Source: Lichenicola sp965198575
GTDB taxonomy: Bacteria; Pseudomonadota; Alphaproteobacteria; Acetobacterales; Acetobacteraceae
Length of the DNA: 64,000 bases
Reading direction: 5' to 3'
Assembly (NCBI RefSeq): GCF_965198575.1
Contig: NZ_OZ240671.1
Coordinates: 1,984,001 to 2,048,000 of the forward strand
Part shown: positions 51,524 through 60,426 of the stretch, piece by piece
How the letters are laid out: each line of letters starts with the position of its first letter
Numbering within the stretch: the first letter of the stretch is position 1
Made by a program: the position numbers and the translations under genes
The notes under the pieces: model-generated
What the model was told of the DNA's origin: nothing
The model's database searches: none
The model's input: the letters and a program-made list of their open reading frames with translations, nothing else

Positions 51524-52422
51524 GCACGCGCAAGGACCCACAGGCTCCCCGGCTCGGCCGCGGGCTTGCTTCCCTGCTCGGCGAGAACCACGCCGGCACC
51601 AGGTCTGCAGGAGATGCCGTAGGCGATGTCCATCGCCTTGCGGTGGAGCTGCTGGAACCGGGAGCCTTCCAGCCGCGCCAGATCATGGAGCAGGAGCCGC
51701 TCGAGGAACTTGCCGATTCGATACGCAGCCGCGGCATCCTACAACCGATCCTCGCACGCGTTCATCCCGAGCATCCGGGCCGCTACCAGATCATCGCCGG
51801 CGAGCGTCGGTGGCGAGCCGCACAGTTGGTCGGGCTGCACGAGGTTCCGGTTCATATTCGTGACCTCACCGACGCGGATGCCATGGCCGCGTCGCTGGTG
51901 GAAAATCTGCAACGCCGGGACCTGAATGCGATCGAGGAAGCGGAAGGCCTGCAACGCCTGATGGGCGAGTTCGCGATGACCCAGGAGGAACTGGCGGGTG
52001 CCGTCGGCAAGTCGAGGAGCCACGTCGCCAACACGATGCGGCTGCTGCAACTGCCGCTCTCGGTGCGCCGAGATGTCATCAAGGGGGATCTATCGGCCGG
52101 CCATGCCCGGGCGCTGATCAATCATCCCGATCCGGCAAAGGCGGCCATGGCGGTCATCGCCAAGCGATTGACGGTGCGCCAGACTGAAGCTTTGGCGCAG
52201 ACTCACCTGACCGCCAGCCGCATCGCACCCCCGTCGGCACGGGCCGATATCAATCAGCGTGACGGCAAGGATCCGGAGATCGTGGCACTGGAACGCGACC
52301 TTCGGGACAAACTCGGCTTGCGCGTCGAGGTCCAGTTCAATGGCCGGAGCGGCGGCCAACTCCGCATCCACTACGACACTCTCGATCAGCTCGACGGCGT
52401 GTTGCGACTGCTGAACCAATAA
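51520..52422 (+). CDS. parB: Chromosome-partitioning protein ParB
   Basis: CTPase and parS-binding clamp. The 300-residue protein contains PRLGRGLASLLGE near the N-terminus (ParA contact), the ParB/Srx domain (ELADSIRSRGILQPILAR, IAGERRWRAAQLVG), and the helix-turn-helix with ELAGAVGKSRSHVANTMRLLQLP. The C-terminal dimer domain ends at LNQ. It is last in the operon with parA. Confidence 0.96.
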   Translation: MSTRKDPQAPRLGRGLASLLGENHAGTRSAGDAVGDVHRLAVELLEPGAFQPRQIMEQEPLEELADSIRSRGILQPILARVHPEHPGRYQIIAGERRWRAAQLVGLHEVPVHIRDLTDADAMAASLVENLQRRDLNAIEEAEGLQRLMGEFAMTQEELAGAVGKSRSHVANTMRLLQLPLSVRRDVIKGDLSAGHARALINHPDPAKAAMAVIAKRLTVRQTEALAQTHLTASRIAPPSARADINQRDGKDPEIVALERDLRDKLGLRVEVQFNGRSGGQLRIHYDTLDQLDGVLRLLNQ

Positions 52423-52523
52423 GTCGCCAAGCCTGGCTTGCGCCCACTTCCCTTCATCTACGCACGCTGCTATAGCGCCGTCACCCGCGAGGAACCCTGG
52501 TCTGGACCAGGATCCGAGCATGG

Positions 52524-52599
<76 letters not shown>

Positions 52600-52630
52600 A
52601 TCACCACAGCCGCGCAGCCGCCTCACCTCA

Positions 52631-53083
52631 CTACAGTGAGGGCTGAACCACCGCCATGATCACGATCACCAGCATCAGGACGGTCGGGACCTCGTTCGCC
52701 ATCCGATAGAACCGTTGTGGTCGACGGTTGCGGTCGAGCTGGAAGTCCTTGCGCCAGCCGGCGCAGGCGCCATGAAAGCCCAGCATCGACACCACACCGG
52801 CGAGTTTCACGTACCACCAGCCGGCGTGCCAATCGACGGCGCCTGGTGTCAGGATCAGCAACACCCCGAATACCACGCTGGCAATCATCGCCGGTGTCGT
52901 GATCTGGCGCAGCAGCCGACGCTCCATCACCTTGAACCCCTCGCTCTGGTCCGACCCGGGCGTGACCATGCAGTGGTAAACGAACAACCGCGGCAAGTAG
53001 AACAGGCCGGCCATCCACGCGATCACCGAGATCAGATGGAAGGCTTTCTCCCACTGCAGATAAGGTCCGAGTGCCGCAATCAT
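52631..53083 (-). CDS. hemJ: Protoporphyrinogen oxidase HemJ
   Basis: A 150-residue inner-membrane protein of the HemJ family, an oxygen-independent protoporphyrinogen IX oxidase common in alphaproteobacteria. KAFHLISVIAWMAGLFYLPRLFVYH (about 13-37) holds the conserved His, then two more helices and a C-terminal Lys/Arg-rich segment. The ATG overlaps the hemE stop as ATGA, so haem genes are cotranscribed, which supports the assignment. Confidence 0.9.
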   Translation of the reverse strand: MIAALGPYLQWEKAFHLISVIAWMAGLFYLPRLFVYHCMVTPGSDQSEGFKVMERRLLRQITTPAMIASVVFGVLLILTPGAVDWHAGWWYVKLAGVVSMLGFHGACAGWRKDFQLDRNRRPQRFYRMANEVPTVLMLVIVIMAVVQPSL

Positions 53084-54144
53084 GTTCGCCTGACCCGCTC
53101 GACCAGCGCCGCCACATGTTCGGGCGGAGTCTGTGGCAGGACGCCATGCCCGAGGTTGAAGACATGCGGTCGGCCGCGCATCGCATCGCGGATCACGTCG
53201 ATCTGGTGCCCCATGCCGTCGCCGCCGGTGACCAGGCATAGCGGGTCGAGATTGCCCTGCAGCGCTACGCCGTCCGGAACCAGTGCCGCCGCCGCCATCA
53301 TGTCGGCCGAGGTGTCCAGTGCGAGGGCATTGATACCCGTCGCAGCAGCATACTCCCCGACCAGCAGGCCGCCGAGCCGGGGGAAGCCGATGATCGGCAC
53401 CGACGGATGACGTGACCTGATCTCGCGAACGATCTGTCGGCTCGGCTCGATGACGTAGCGACGGAACTGTCCCGGTGGCAGCAAGCCGGCCCAGCTGTCG
53501 AACAGCATCACTGCCTCGGCTCCGGCATCGATCTGCGCGCACAGCATGGTTGCGGTGGCCTGCGTCAGCATGTCGATGAGCCGGTCGAACAGCGCCGGAT
53601 CGGCATAGGCCATCTGCCGCGGCTCGAGGAATTCGCGCGAGCTCCCGCCTTCGACCATGTAGCAGGCGACAGTGAAGGGCGACCCGGCAAAGCCAATCAA
53701 CGTGGTGGCGCCGGCGCTACCGCGACCCAGGACGGTCTCGTCGCCAGGCGCATCGAGCGCCTGCCTGAGCCGTCGCAATGTCTGCATGATCGGCGCCGTG
53801 ACTTCAGCCACCCGTTCCGGCTGCAAACGGTCCAGGTCCTCACGTGTGCGGATCGGTTCGAGCACCGGACCCACACCCTCCACGAACTTCAACCCCTGGC
53901 CCATTGCCCAGGGCAGGATCAGGATGTCGCTGAACAGGATCGCGCCATCCATCGCGAAGCGTCGGATCGGCTGCAGGGTGATCTCGACGGCAATGTCGGG
54001 TGTCATGCAGCGGGTGATGAAATCCGCCTGTGACCGCAAAGCCCGGAACTCAGGCAGGTAGCGACCGGCCTGCCGCATCAGCCAGACCGGGGGCGGCCAG
54101 ACGGCTTCGCCTCGCAGAACACGCAACAGCCGCTTATCCGTCAT
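53080..54144 (-). CDS. hemE: Uroporphyrinogen decarboxylase
   Basis: Converts uroporphyrinogen III to coproporphyrinogen III. The 354-residue protein carries PPVWLMRQAGRYLPEFRALR near the start (UroD signature 1) and GFAGSPFTVACYMVEGGSS (signature 2), with an Asp in ILFSDILILPWAMGQGL for substrate binding. It flanks the candidate oriC, the conserved location in alphaproteobacteria. Confidence 0.97.
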   Translation of the reverse strand: MTDKRLLRVLRGEAVWPPPVWLMRQAGRYLPEFRALRSQADFITRCMTPDIAVEITLQPIRRFAMDGAILFSDILILPWAMGQGLKFVEGVGPVLEPIRTREDLDRLQPERVAEVTAPIMQTLRRLRQALDAPGDETVLGRGSAGATTLIGFAGSPFTVACYMVEGGSSREFLEPRQMAYADPALFDRLIDMLTQATATMLCAQIDAGAEAVMLFDSWAGLLPPGQFRRYVIEPSRQIVREIRSRHPSVPIIGFPRLGGLLVGEYAAATGINALALDTSADMMAAAALVPDGVALQGNLDPLCLVTGGDGMGHQIDVIRDAMRGRPHVFNLGHGVLPQTPPEHVAALVERVRRT

Positions 54145-54482
54145 CTTCAGGTTCGCCTGTTTGCGCTCGAGCCGGCCGATCGGTCTTACCGGCTTGAGCG
54201 GATCTAAGCATGAAAGAAGAAGAATAAAATGGTTGGAGTCCTAGTAGGCCCTGTGGATGACGGGGTACCCGGCTTGCGAAAAACGTACCCCGCTTTTCCC
54301 ACAGCGTGTACAACCTCAAGCCTGTTGATTAGGCTGGGTTTTCCAGACTTATCCCGAAGTTCCTGACATGGTGCTGTGTACAACCCCATGCTGTCGCGGC
54401 TTTCGCGCGTCATGCACCTGACTCGGTACCCGGTCTGGCAGAGCCTCTTATCATCCCCGTGTACCCCAGGACTCCCATAAGC
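54145..54482. other. Candidate chromosomal replication origin (oriC)
   Basis: Gene-free 338 bp between hemE and maf, the place where Caulobacter and other alphaproteobacteria initiate replication. It holds a one-mismatch DnaA box on the minus strand (TGTGGATGA, 54252-54260), a weaker TTATCCCGA (54349), two copies of GTGTACAACC (54306 and 54376), two of GGTACCCGG (54264 and 54425) and an A-rich low-GC stretch (54207-54240, GAAAGAAGAAGAATAAAAT) suited to unwinding. No coding frame or tRNA was seen. No CtrA-type TTAA-N7-TTAA was found. Confidence 0.65.
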
Positions 54483-55142
54483 GTGACACCGCCTGTTACC
54501 CCGACTCGACTCGCCCTCTCCATTCCAGCGGCCGCCGGCCTGCAGGCCTCGAGTCCGGCTCTCGTTCTGGCCAGCTCGTCGCAGACCCGCCTGCGGCTCT
54601 TGCGGGATGCCGGGCTCCGGGTCACGGCGCGGTCCCCTACAGTGGATGAGGCTGCCCTCAAGACGCAGGCGCTTGCGGCCTGCCTGCTGCCGTCGGACGC
54701 CGCCCTCATGCTCGCCGAGCACAAGGCCGCTTCCATCCATGATCCGGATGCCATCGTCATCGGCGCCGACCAGTTGCTGGTGTGCGAGGGACGTTGGTTC
54801 GATAAGCCATCCGACCAGGCAGCAGCAAAGCGGCAGCTGCAGGCGTTGAGCGGGCATCGGCATGTGCTGCACACAGCCGTCGTGTGCCAGCAATATGGTC
54901 GAACGCTTTGGCAGCATGTCGCCGCTCCGGCGCTGGACGTCCGTCCGCTTACCGAAGCGTTCCTGGCTGCCTATCTGGCACTCGAAGGGGATACGGTCCT
55001 GCAGAGTGTCGGAAGCTACCGGCTCGAGGGTCCGGGGGTGCAGCTATTCGAAGCGGTCGATGGCGAGTATGCCGCGATCCTCGGCCTGCCAATGCTGGCG
55101 CTGCTCGGCTTCCTGCGACGGCAGAACCTGCTGCTGAGCTGA
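54483..55142 (+). CDS. Maf family nucleotide pyrophosphatase
   Basis: A 219-residue Maf-like nucleoside triphosphate pyrophosphatase. LVLASSSQTRLRLL opens the fold, then AIVIGADQLLVCEGR, HRHVLHTAVVC and EAVDGEYAAILGLPMLALLGFL, the YhdE/YceF pattern. The start is uncertain: the GTG at 54483 has an AGGA 12 bases upstream; 54459 is also possible, and the first about 25 residues lack similarity. Substrate subgroup is unclear. Confidence 0.85.
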   Translation: MTPPVTPTRLALSIPAAAGLQASSPALVLASSSQTRLRLLRDAGLRVTARSPTVDEAALKTQALAACLLPSDAALMLAEHKAASIHDPDAIVIGADQLLVCEGRWFDKPSDQAAAKRQLQALSGHRHVLHTAVVCQQYGRTLWQHVAAPALDVRPLTEAFLAAYLALEGDTVLQSVGSYRLEGPGVQLFEAVDGEYAAILGLPMLALLGFLRRQNLLLS

Positions 55143-55242
55143 CCGGCTTTCCGGCACTGCCGGCGAGACTTGCCACCGTCACGAACCACCGCTATACGCC
55201 GCGCACCCAAGCGTATCACGATCGGTGCGCCGACCAGACGAT

Positions 55243-55318
55243 GGGGCCATAGCTCAGCTGGGAGAGCGCCTGAATGGCATTCAGGAGGTCAGCGGTTCGA
55301 TCCCGCTTGGCTCCACCA
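55243..55318 (+). tRNA. tRNA-Ala (GGC)
   Basis: A complete 76-base cloverleaf: acceptor GGGGCCA pairs with TGGCTCC (one G-U), D-arm GCTCAGCTGGGAGAGC, anticodon stem CCTGA/TCAGG with loop ATGGCAT and anticodon GGC, and T-arm AGCGGTTCGATCCCGCT. CCA is encoded. It lies 100 bp after maf. Confidence 0.97.
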
Positions 55319-55427
55319 GTCCTCCAACCATCCTTGTGATGCCTCGACGGAAGCGACGACCGCAGCCGCTCGGAAGCCTTTCTGCCGCCCGCACGTTGGG
55401 CCGACGAACGCAGCGAGATCTCCGGAC

Positions 55428-55796
55428 ATGAGCAAGAAGCACAAGGCTATCGAAGGCGAGATCGTCACGGCCTCCGGACCTTGGCGGGACCTGTTGCTGG
55501 TCTGCCGCAAGTGCAGTCGCAAGCTGGACGGCGGCTTTGGCGAGAAAAACAAGCACGCCCTCCCAGACGCCATGAAGCAGGTCCTGCGCGATCTGGGCCG
55601 ACGCCGCGACGTCCGCATCCTGGAGGTCGGCTGCCTCGGCCTCTGTCCGAAGGATGCCGTGACCGTCATGCATGGGGCGGCACCCGGGGAGATGCTGGTG
55701 GTGCCGGAAGGTCTGGACCTCACCCTCCTCGTCGAGCGCATCGGTCAGGCCACTCTTCCAGGCGGCTTGACACGCGGCGCCGCAGCCCGTTCCTGA
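55428..55796 (+). CDS. 2Fe-2S ferredoxin-like thioredoxin-fold protein
   Basis: A 122-residue protein with a C-x2-C pair (C26, C29 in VCRKCSRK) and a second pair in GCLGLCPK (C69, C73), the four ligands of a thioredoxin-like 2Fe-2S ferredoxin. Basic N-terminus, no signal peptide. RBS weak (CGGAC). The partner and reaction are unknown. The stop lies just before a DedA gene. Confidence 0.82.
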   Translation: MSKKHKAIEGEIVTASGPWRDLLLVCRKCSRKLDGGFGEKNKHALPDAMKQVLRDLGRRRDVRILEVGCLGLCPKDAVTVMHGAAPGEMLVVPEGLDLTLLVERIGQATLPGGLTRGAAARS

Positions 55797-55819
55797 AGAC
55801 GACCTCAGGAACGCTCTGG

Positions 55820-56461
55820 ATTCCTCCACTGCATCATCTCGACCACCTTCTCCAGCACTACGGCTATGGCCTGGTCGGCCTGGTTGTCATGCTGGAGAGC
55901 ATGGGCGCACCGCTGCCGGGTGAAAGCCTGCTCATCGGTACTGCGCTCTATTGTGCCGCAACCCACAAGTTGAACATCACATGGGTGATCATCGTGGCGG
56001 TGGTCGGCGCCATCATGGGTGATAATTTCGGCTACCTCATCGGTCGCAGTGTCGGCTTCCGTGTGCTGGCCCGCTGGGGCAGGAAGATCGGCCTGACCGA
56101 GGAGCGCTTGACGCTCGGCCGCTACCTGTTCCGCCGACATGGCGGCAAGGTGGTGTTTTTCGGTCGGTTCATTGCCATCCTCCGCACCTTTGCCGCCCTG
56201 CTCGCCGGCGCGAATCGGATGCCATGGCATGTTTTCCTGCTCTACAACGCGCTCGGCGGCATCGGTTGGGCAGGCGGCTACTCGCTGTCCGCCTACCTGC
56301 TTGGCAGTCAGATGGAAAAGATCACCGGTCCGCTCGGCATCTTCCTCGGCGCCGTTGCCGTCCTGGTCCTCGGCGGCGCATTCATGTTCCTGAAGCGGAA
56401 CGAGAAGCGCCTGACCGACGAGGCGATGCAGGCGGCCAGGAAGGACAAGACACCGGCCTGA
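55820..56461 (+). CDS. DedA family membrane protein
   Basis: A DedA/SNARE-associated inner-membrane protein, probably a flippase-related transporter. The conserved parts are GYGLVGLVVMLESMGAPLPGES, GAIMGDNFGYLIGRSVGFR, FGRFIAILRTFAALLAG and a C-terminal GPLGIFLGAVAVLVLGGA helix. No ATG/GTG/TTG lies in the right place: an ATT at 55820, nine bases after TCAGGA, is the best guess; an upstream ATG at 55481 would overlap the ferredoxin gene. The given start is therefore tentative (213 residues). Confidence 0.8.
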   Translation: MPPLHHLDHLLQHYGYGLVGLVVMLESMGAPLPGESLLIGTALYCAATHKLNITWVIIVAVVGAIMGDNFGYLIGRSVGFRVLARWGRKIGLTEERLTLGRYLFRRHGGKVVFFGRFIAILRTFAALLAGANRMPWHVFLLYNALGGIGWAGGYSLSAYLLGSQMEKITGPLGIFLGAVAVLVLGGAFMFLKRNEKRLTDEAMQAARKDKTPA

Positions 56462-56476
56462 ACCGCATCGCCGAGC

Positions 56477-56971
56477 TCAGATGTTCGCCTGTTCCTGCTC
56501 CGGCGGTTCATCGCCGGGCTTGTAATACAGCGCGGCACATTCCTGTTCCAGGACGCCGGCCACCGCGGTCATGTCGTCACGGAATGCGTCATCGATGATG
56601 TCCAGCACGTCGATATGCCGGTCCTCGAAATACATCGCATGAACATCCTTGCGGCAGGCGCCATACACGACGCGCTCGATGCTGCTCCAGATGCTTGCCA
56701 TGCTGCACATGCCGCAGGGCTGCAGCGTGGAGTAGAGAGCGGCGCCCCGTAGGTCGTCCCGTCCCAGGCTTTCGCAGGCGCGCCGGATTGCAACGATCTC
56801 CGCATGGGCACTGGGATCGTGCCGGATCCCGACCTCGTTATGCGCCTCGCCGACGACCTCGCCGTCGAGAACGATGACACAACCGATCGGAGACGCGCCC
56901 GGCGTGTCGCGCCCCGCCTGTGCAAGCTCCAGCGCGCGACGCATGAAGCGCTCGTCTGTTTTGCTGATCAT
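56477..56971 (-). CDS. Nucleoside/guanine deaminase, CMP/dCMP deaminase family
   Basis: A 164-residue zinc deaminase. HAE is at 56-58 (AHAEIVAIRRA) and PCGMC at 85-89, the zinc and proton-shuttle motifs. It resembles guanine deaminase/TadA-like YtnJ forms, the substrate is not certain. The ATG overlaps the xthA stop as ATGA, so it is cotranscribed with that DNA repair gene. Confidence 0.87.
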   Translation of the reverse strand: MISKTDERFMRRALELAQAGRDTPGASPIGCVIVLDGEVVGEAHNEVGIRHDPSAHAEIVAIRRACESLGRDDLRGAALYSTLQPCGMCSMASIWSSIERVVYGACRKDVHAMYFEDRHIDVLDIIDDAFRDDMTAVAGVLEQECAALYYKPGDEPPEQEQANI

Positions 56972-57777
56972 GTCCTGGACCTCCTGATCTGTTTTCCTGA
57001 AGCGCCGGGTCGGAGCGTTATCCAGGCCGGGGCATGGTCGCTGGCGTTATCCTGCCCGCGGACCTGTCTGTCGACGCCAGCATCCTGCAGGTGTTCGGCA
57101 ATGGCGTCGCTGAGCAGCAGGTGATCGAGCCGCAGGCCGGCATCGCGTGCCCAGGCATCCCGCTTGTAGTCCCAGAACGTCGGCGATGGCCCGACCGGGT
57201 GGATCGTCCGCACAGCGTCGGTCCAGCCTTGCGCCAGCAATCGACGAAACGCGTCGCGGCTGGCCGGCTGGAGCAGTGCGTTGTCGGCCCATGATCTGGA
57301 CCGGTAGATGTCGGCATCGGTCGGCACGACGTTGTAGTCACCAGCCAGCACCACCGGCAGTCCGGTCGCGTAAAGGTCTGCCGCATGGGCGATCAGGCGC
57401 TCGAACCAGGCCAGCTTGTAGTCGAATTTCGGGCCTGGCTGCGGATTGCCGTTCGGCAGGTACAGGCTTGCGATCAGCACCCCGTCGACTGCCGCCTCGA
57501 TGTAGCGTGCCTGGATGTCGGCGGCGTCACCCGGCAGGCGGCGCCGTGTCGGCACCGGCGCGCGGCCGCGGGCCAGGATCGCCACTCCGTTCCAGCTTCG
57601 TTGGCCGATCCAGACCGCTCCGTAGCCGGCATCATGGATCGCCGCTTCCGGGAAATCCGCCGTTTCCGCCTTCAACTCCTGCAGGCACACGACGTCGGGC
57701 CGGGCCTCGTGCAGCCAGGCGAGCAGACTGGCCAGGCGCTTGTTGATGGCGTTGATGTTGAACGTGGCGATCTTCAC
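56968..57777 (-). CDS. xthA: Exodeoxyribonuclease III
   Basis: AP endonuclease/3' exonuclease of base-excision repair. The 269-residue protein has KIATFNINAINKRLASLL, CLQELKAE with metal-binding Glu34, LYLPNGNP, VVLAGDYNVVPTD and the final ASDHAP. I chose the GTG at 57777 because it puts the conserved KIATFNINAI at position 2 and gives E. coli length; the ATG at 57822 would add 15 residues. The divergent neighbour is an S10-type peptidase gene. Confidence 0.93.
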   Translation of the reverse strand: MKIATFNINAINKRLASLLAWLHEARPDVVCLQELKAETADFPEAAIHDAGYGAVWIGQRSWNGVAILARGRAPVPTRRRLPGDAADIQARYIEAAVDGVLIASLYLPNGNPQPGPKFDYKLAWFERLIAHAADLYATGLPVVLAGDYNVVPTDADIYRSRSWADNALLQPASRDAFRRLLAQGWTDAVRTIHPVGPSPTFWDYKRDAWARDAGLRLDHLLLSDAIAEHLQDAGVDRQVRGQDNASDHAPAWITLRPGASGKQIRRSRT

Positions 57778-57882
57778 AGGGTCGCCAACGCTGTCGGGCG
57801 GCTCCGGATTGCCCCGACGCATGACTGGACGCCGAGCCTGTTTGCGGGAAAAAGTCCGCAGCCGCCGTTCCAGGAATTCGAC

Positions 57883-59463
57883 ATGAGCCGTATGCCGCAC
57901 CGCGACCCCGCATTGCCGACACGTCGACACGGGTGGCTCATCCACTGCCTGGTGGCCGCGACGGCGTTGGGAGTGATGCCGGCCCGATCGCAGGAGGCGC
58001 ATGGACTGCCCACCGGATCACCTGTGGCCGCAGTGGCGACACCGGCTTCCACGGACAAGCCGGAGAAGTCCGACAACGCGCTGATCGGGGAACTGCCGTC
58101 GAACAGCGTCACCCATCATGACCTCACCGCCGCCTGGGGTCATGTCGGATACACCGCCACGGCCGGCACGCTCACCCTGCGTGATGCTGACGGCGCCCCG
58201 TCGGCCCGCGTGTTCTATGTGGCCTACGTGGCTGACGGCCAGCAGGCGCAGAAGCGACCGGTTAGCTTCTTCTTCAATGGTGGTCCGGGCGCCGGCAGCG
58301 CCTTCCTGCATCTCGGTGCCGCCGGCCCGGTGGTGTTGAACTTCCCCACTTCCAACCCGACCGATGGCGCCAACGCGCAGATCGGGCCCAATCCGGATAG
58401 CTGGCTGCGTTTCACCGACATGGTGTTCATCGACGCCGTCGGCACCGGCTACAGCCTGCCGGAGAAGCCGGCCAAGGCGGCGGCGGAATTCTATGGCGTG
58501 AAGCAGGACGGGTCCGCCTTCGCCGATGCGATCCGGATCTGGCTCGAGGCCAACCGGCGCGAGCGCTCGCCGAAATACCTGGTCGGCGAGAGCTATGGCG
58601 GCATCCGCTCGATCAAGACCGCCTATGCGCTGCAAACCGAGCAGAACATCCCATTGGCCGGCATCGTCATGGTCTCGCCGGCGATCGAGATGAGCCTGCT
58701 CGGCAACACCGACAACCCGGTCAGTGATGCGATCCTGCTGCCCAGCCTGATCGCCTCGGCGCAGGAGCATGACCACACCCTGACCCCGCAATCGGCCGAC
58801 GACGCCTATCGCTACGCCTTCGGCCCCTACCTCTCGACGATCGCCGGACCCCCGCTCGACGCCGACGCGGCGCACCAGTTCTACGCGAAGGTCGCCGGCA
58901 TGACCGGCCTGCCGGAGAGCGTGGTGGCGAAGGAGCGGGCGCAGCTCGACCCGCAGGCGCATGACGTGCGCAGCCGCGACGGCCGTCTGTACAGCCTCTA
59001 TGACGGCACGGTCTCGATTGCCGACCCGTATCCCGAGGGCATCGACAATGCCGACAGCCCGGAACCGGTCCTGGCAGGCTACGGGCTGGCGTACGGCAAC
59101 GCCTTCACCGGCTATGTCGGCGACGTGCTCGGCTTCCGCACCGCGCTCAGATACGACCTGCTGAACCTGAAGGTGAACAGCGCCTGGGACTACAAGCAGG
59201 GCAGCGAAACGGTCGCGCGCGGGATGCCCGACTTGCGGAAACTGCTGGCCCTCAACCCGTCGCTGCGGGTTTTCATCGCCAATGGCTATTTCGACCTGAC
59301 CTGCCCATTCGCCGGGTCGCGCTGGCTGATCGAGCACATGCCGGTCGGCCGCGACCGCGTCCGGCTCAAGGTCTATCCGGGCGGCCACATGATCTATACC
59401 CGGCCTGACAGTCGCGCCGCCCTCGCCCACGATGTTGCAGCGCTGTACGCCGGCAGCCCGTAG
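57883..59463 (+). CDS. Exported S10-family serine carboxypeptidase-like protein
   Basis: A 526-residue protein with a signal peptide (WLIHCLVAATALGVMPARS). The S10 pattern is clear: RPVSFFFNGGPGAGSAFLHLG, the nucleophile Ser237 in LVGESYGGIRS, Asp in VFIANGYFDLTCPF and His in YPGGHMIYTR. Such proteins occur in Acetobacteraceae and other alphaproteobacteria. AGGAAT precedes the ATG at 57883. The substrate is not known. The 3' end overlaps a possible longer start of the next gene. Confidence 0.88.
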   Translation: MSRMPHRDPALPTRRHGWLIHCLVAATALGVMPARSQEAHGLPTGSPVAAVATPASTDKPEKSDNALIGELPSNSVTHHDLTAAWGHVGYTATAGTLTLRDADGAPSARVFYVAYVADGQQAQKRPVSFFFNGGPGAGSAFLHLGAAGPVVLNFPTSNPTDGANAQIGPNPDSWLRFTDMVFIDAVGTGYSLPEKPAKAAAEFYGVKQDGSAFADAIRIWLEANRRERSPKYLVGESYGGIRSIKTAYALQTEQNIPLAGIVMVSPAIEMSLLGNTDNPVSDAILLPSLIASAQEHDHTLTPQSADDAYRYAFGPYLSTIAGPPLDADAAHQFYAKVAGMTGLPESVVAKERAQLDPQAHDVRSRDGRLYSLYDGTVSIADPYPEGIDNADSPEPVLAGYGLAYGNAFTGYVGDVLGFRTALRYDLLNLKVNSAWDYKQGSETVARGMPDLRKLLALNPSLRVFIANGYFDLTCPFAGSRWLIEHMPVGRDRVRLKVYPGGHMIYTRPDSRAALAHDVAALYAGSP

Positions 59464-59479
59464 CCTGCCCCCGGGGTAT

Positions 59480-60139
59480 GTGCGTCGGCGGCTTTCTGCC
59501 CTGGTTGCGTCGGCGTTCCTGACGTTATCGGGGTGCGCATACTCGCCACCGCTCTGCATTCCGCATGCGGTTCCCGACAACGTGGTCTTCGTCGTCTCGC
59601 ACGGCTGGCACACCGACCTGGGCATCCCGACCGGCGCCTTGCGTGGCCGGATGACGCTGTTCCGCAGGTTGTTCCCGGGCATGACGGTGCTGATGGTCGG
59701 GTTCGGCAAGCGCACCTTCATGATGGCGCCGGTGACGCATCTCGATGACCTGCTGGTCGGGCCGTTCCCAGGCGATGGCACCCTGCTGGTCGCCGGGCTG
59801 CGCGCTGCCCCGGACACCGCCTACGATGACGGCACCATGGCGACACTCACGCTGCCACCGGACGGTGCGGAGCGGCTCTCTGACTTCGTGTGGAACAGCT
59901 TCGGGATGCGCGACGGACAGCCGCGTCGCATCTCCGACGGCTTCTTCCCGGGGAGCAGCTTCTATGCCACCCGGATCGGCTATTCCGGCTTCTATACCTG
60001 CAACAGTTGGACCGATGACGCCCTGCACGCGGCCGGCCTGGTCGCCGGGCCGGCGGGGGTCGTGTTCGCCGGCCAGGTCATGCAACGCGCCACGTCAGTC
60101 GCAGGCGCCAGCTGCTCGATCCCGACGCACCACCACTGA
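59480..60139 (+). CDS. DUF2459/TIGR02117 family lipoprotein
   Basis: A 219-residue lipoprotein with lipobox LTLSGC (Cys19) when started at the GTG at 59480; an upstream ATG at 59432 would lengthen the N-region and overlap the peptidase gene. VSHGWHTDLGIPTGAL, MVGFGKRTFMM and YTCNSWTDDALHAAGL are the family blocks, the last with a Cys/Asn pair reminiscent of a hydrolase. Function is unknown. Confidence 0.83.
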   Translation: MRRRLSALVASAFLTLSGCAYSPPLCIPHAVPDNVVFVVSHGWHTDLGIPTGALRGRMTLFRRLFPGMTVLMVGFGKRTFMMAPVTHLDDLLVGPFPGDGTLLVAGLRAAPDTAYDDGTMATLTLPPDGAERLSDFVWNSFGMRDGQPRRISDGFFPGSSFYATRIGYSGFYTCNSWTDDALHAAGLVAGPAGVVFAGQVMQRATSVAGASCSIPTHHH

Positions 60140-60159
60140 CCGGCAGGGTGTGGCGGTCG

Positions 60160-60330
60160 TCAGTCGGTGGGCGGTCGGGTCGTCACCTGGGCCGGAACCG
60201 TCTCGCCGTTCGGCATGACAATGTAGGTCCGGCTGGGACTTGAGCCACCGCCACCAAGGCTTGAACTGCAGCCACCAAGGGCGCCAGCAGTCAGGATCGT
60301 CGCCACGCAGGCCAGTACACGGATCATCAT
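60160..60330 (-). CDS. Small lipoprotein
   Basis: A 56-residue lipoprotein. The signal MIRVLACVATILTAGALGGC has a good lipobox (ALGGC, Cys21), followed by a Ser/Gly-rich linker SSSLGGGGSSPSR and YIVMPNGETVPAQVTTRPP. No ribosome site is strong. It lies tail-to-tail with the DUF2459 gene. Confidence 0.6.
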   Translation of the reverse strand: MMIRVLACVATILTAGALGGCSSSLGGGGSSPSRTYIVMPNGETVPAQVTTRPPTD

Positions 60331-60426
60331 ACGACCGAGTTCATCATGGCCGGTGATGCCGTTCAAGATCGGCCCGTGCAACAGACCGCGACCGCCGGGC
60401 CTCGCTCTGCCGACAGGGTTGCGGTG

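Noticed and set aside
52433..52450. Small hairpin after parB (AAGCC/GGCTT) as terminator
   Set aside because: Stem is only five or six pairs with no T-tract.
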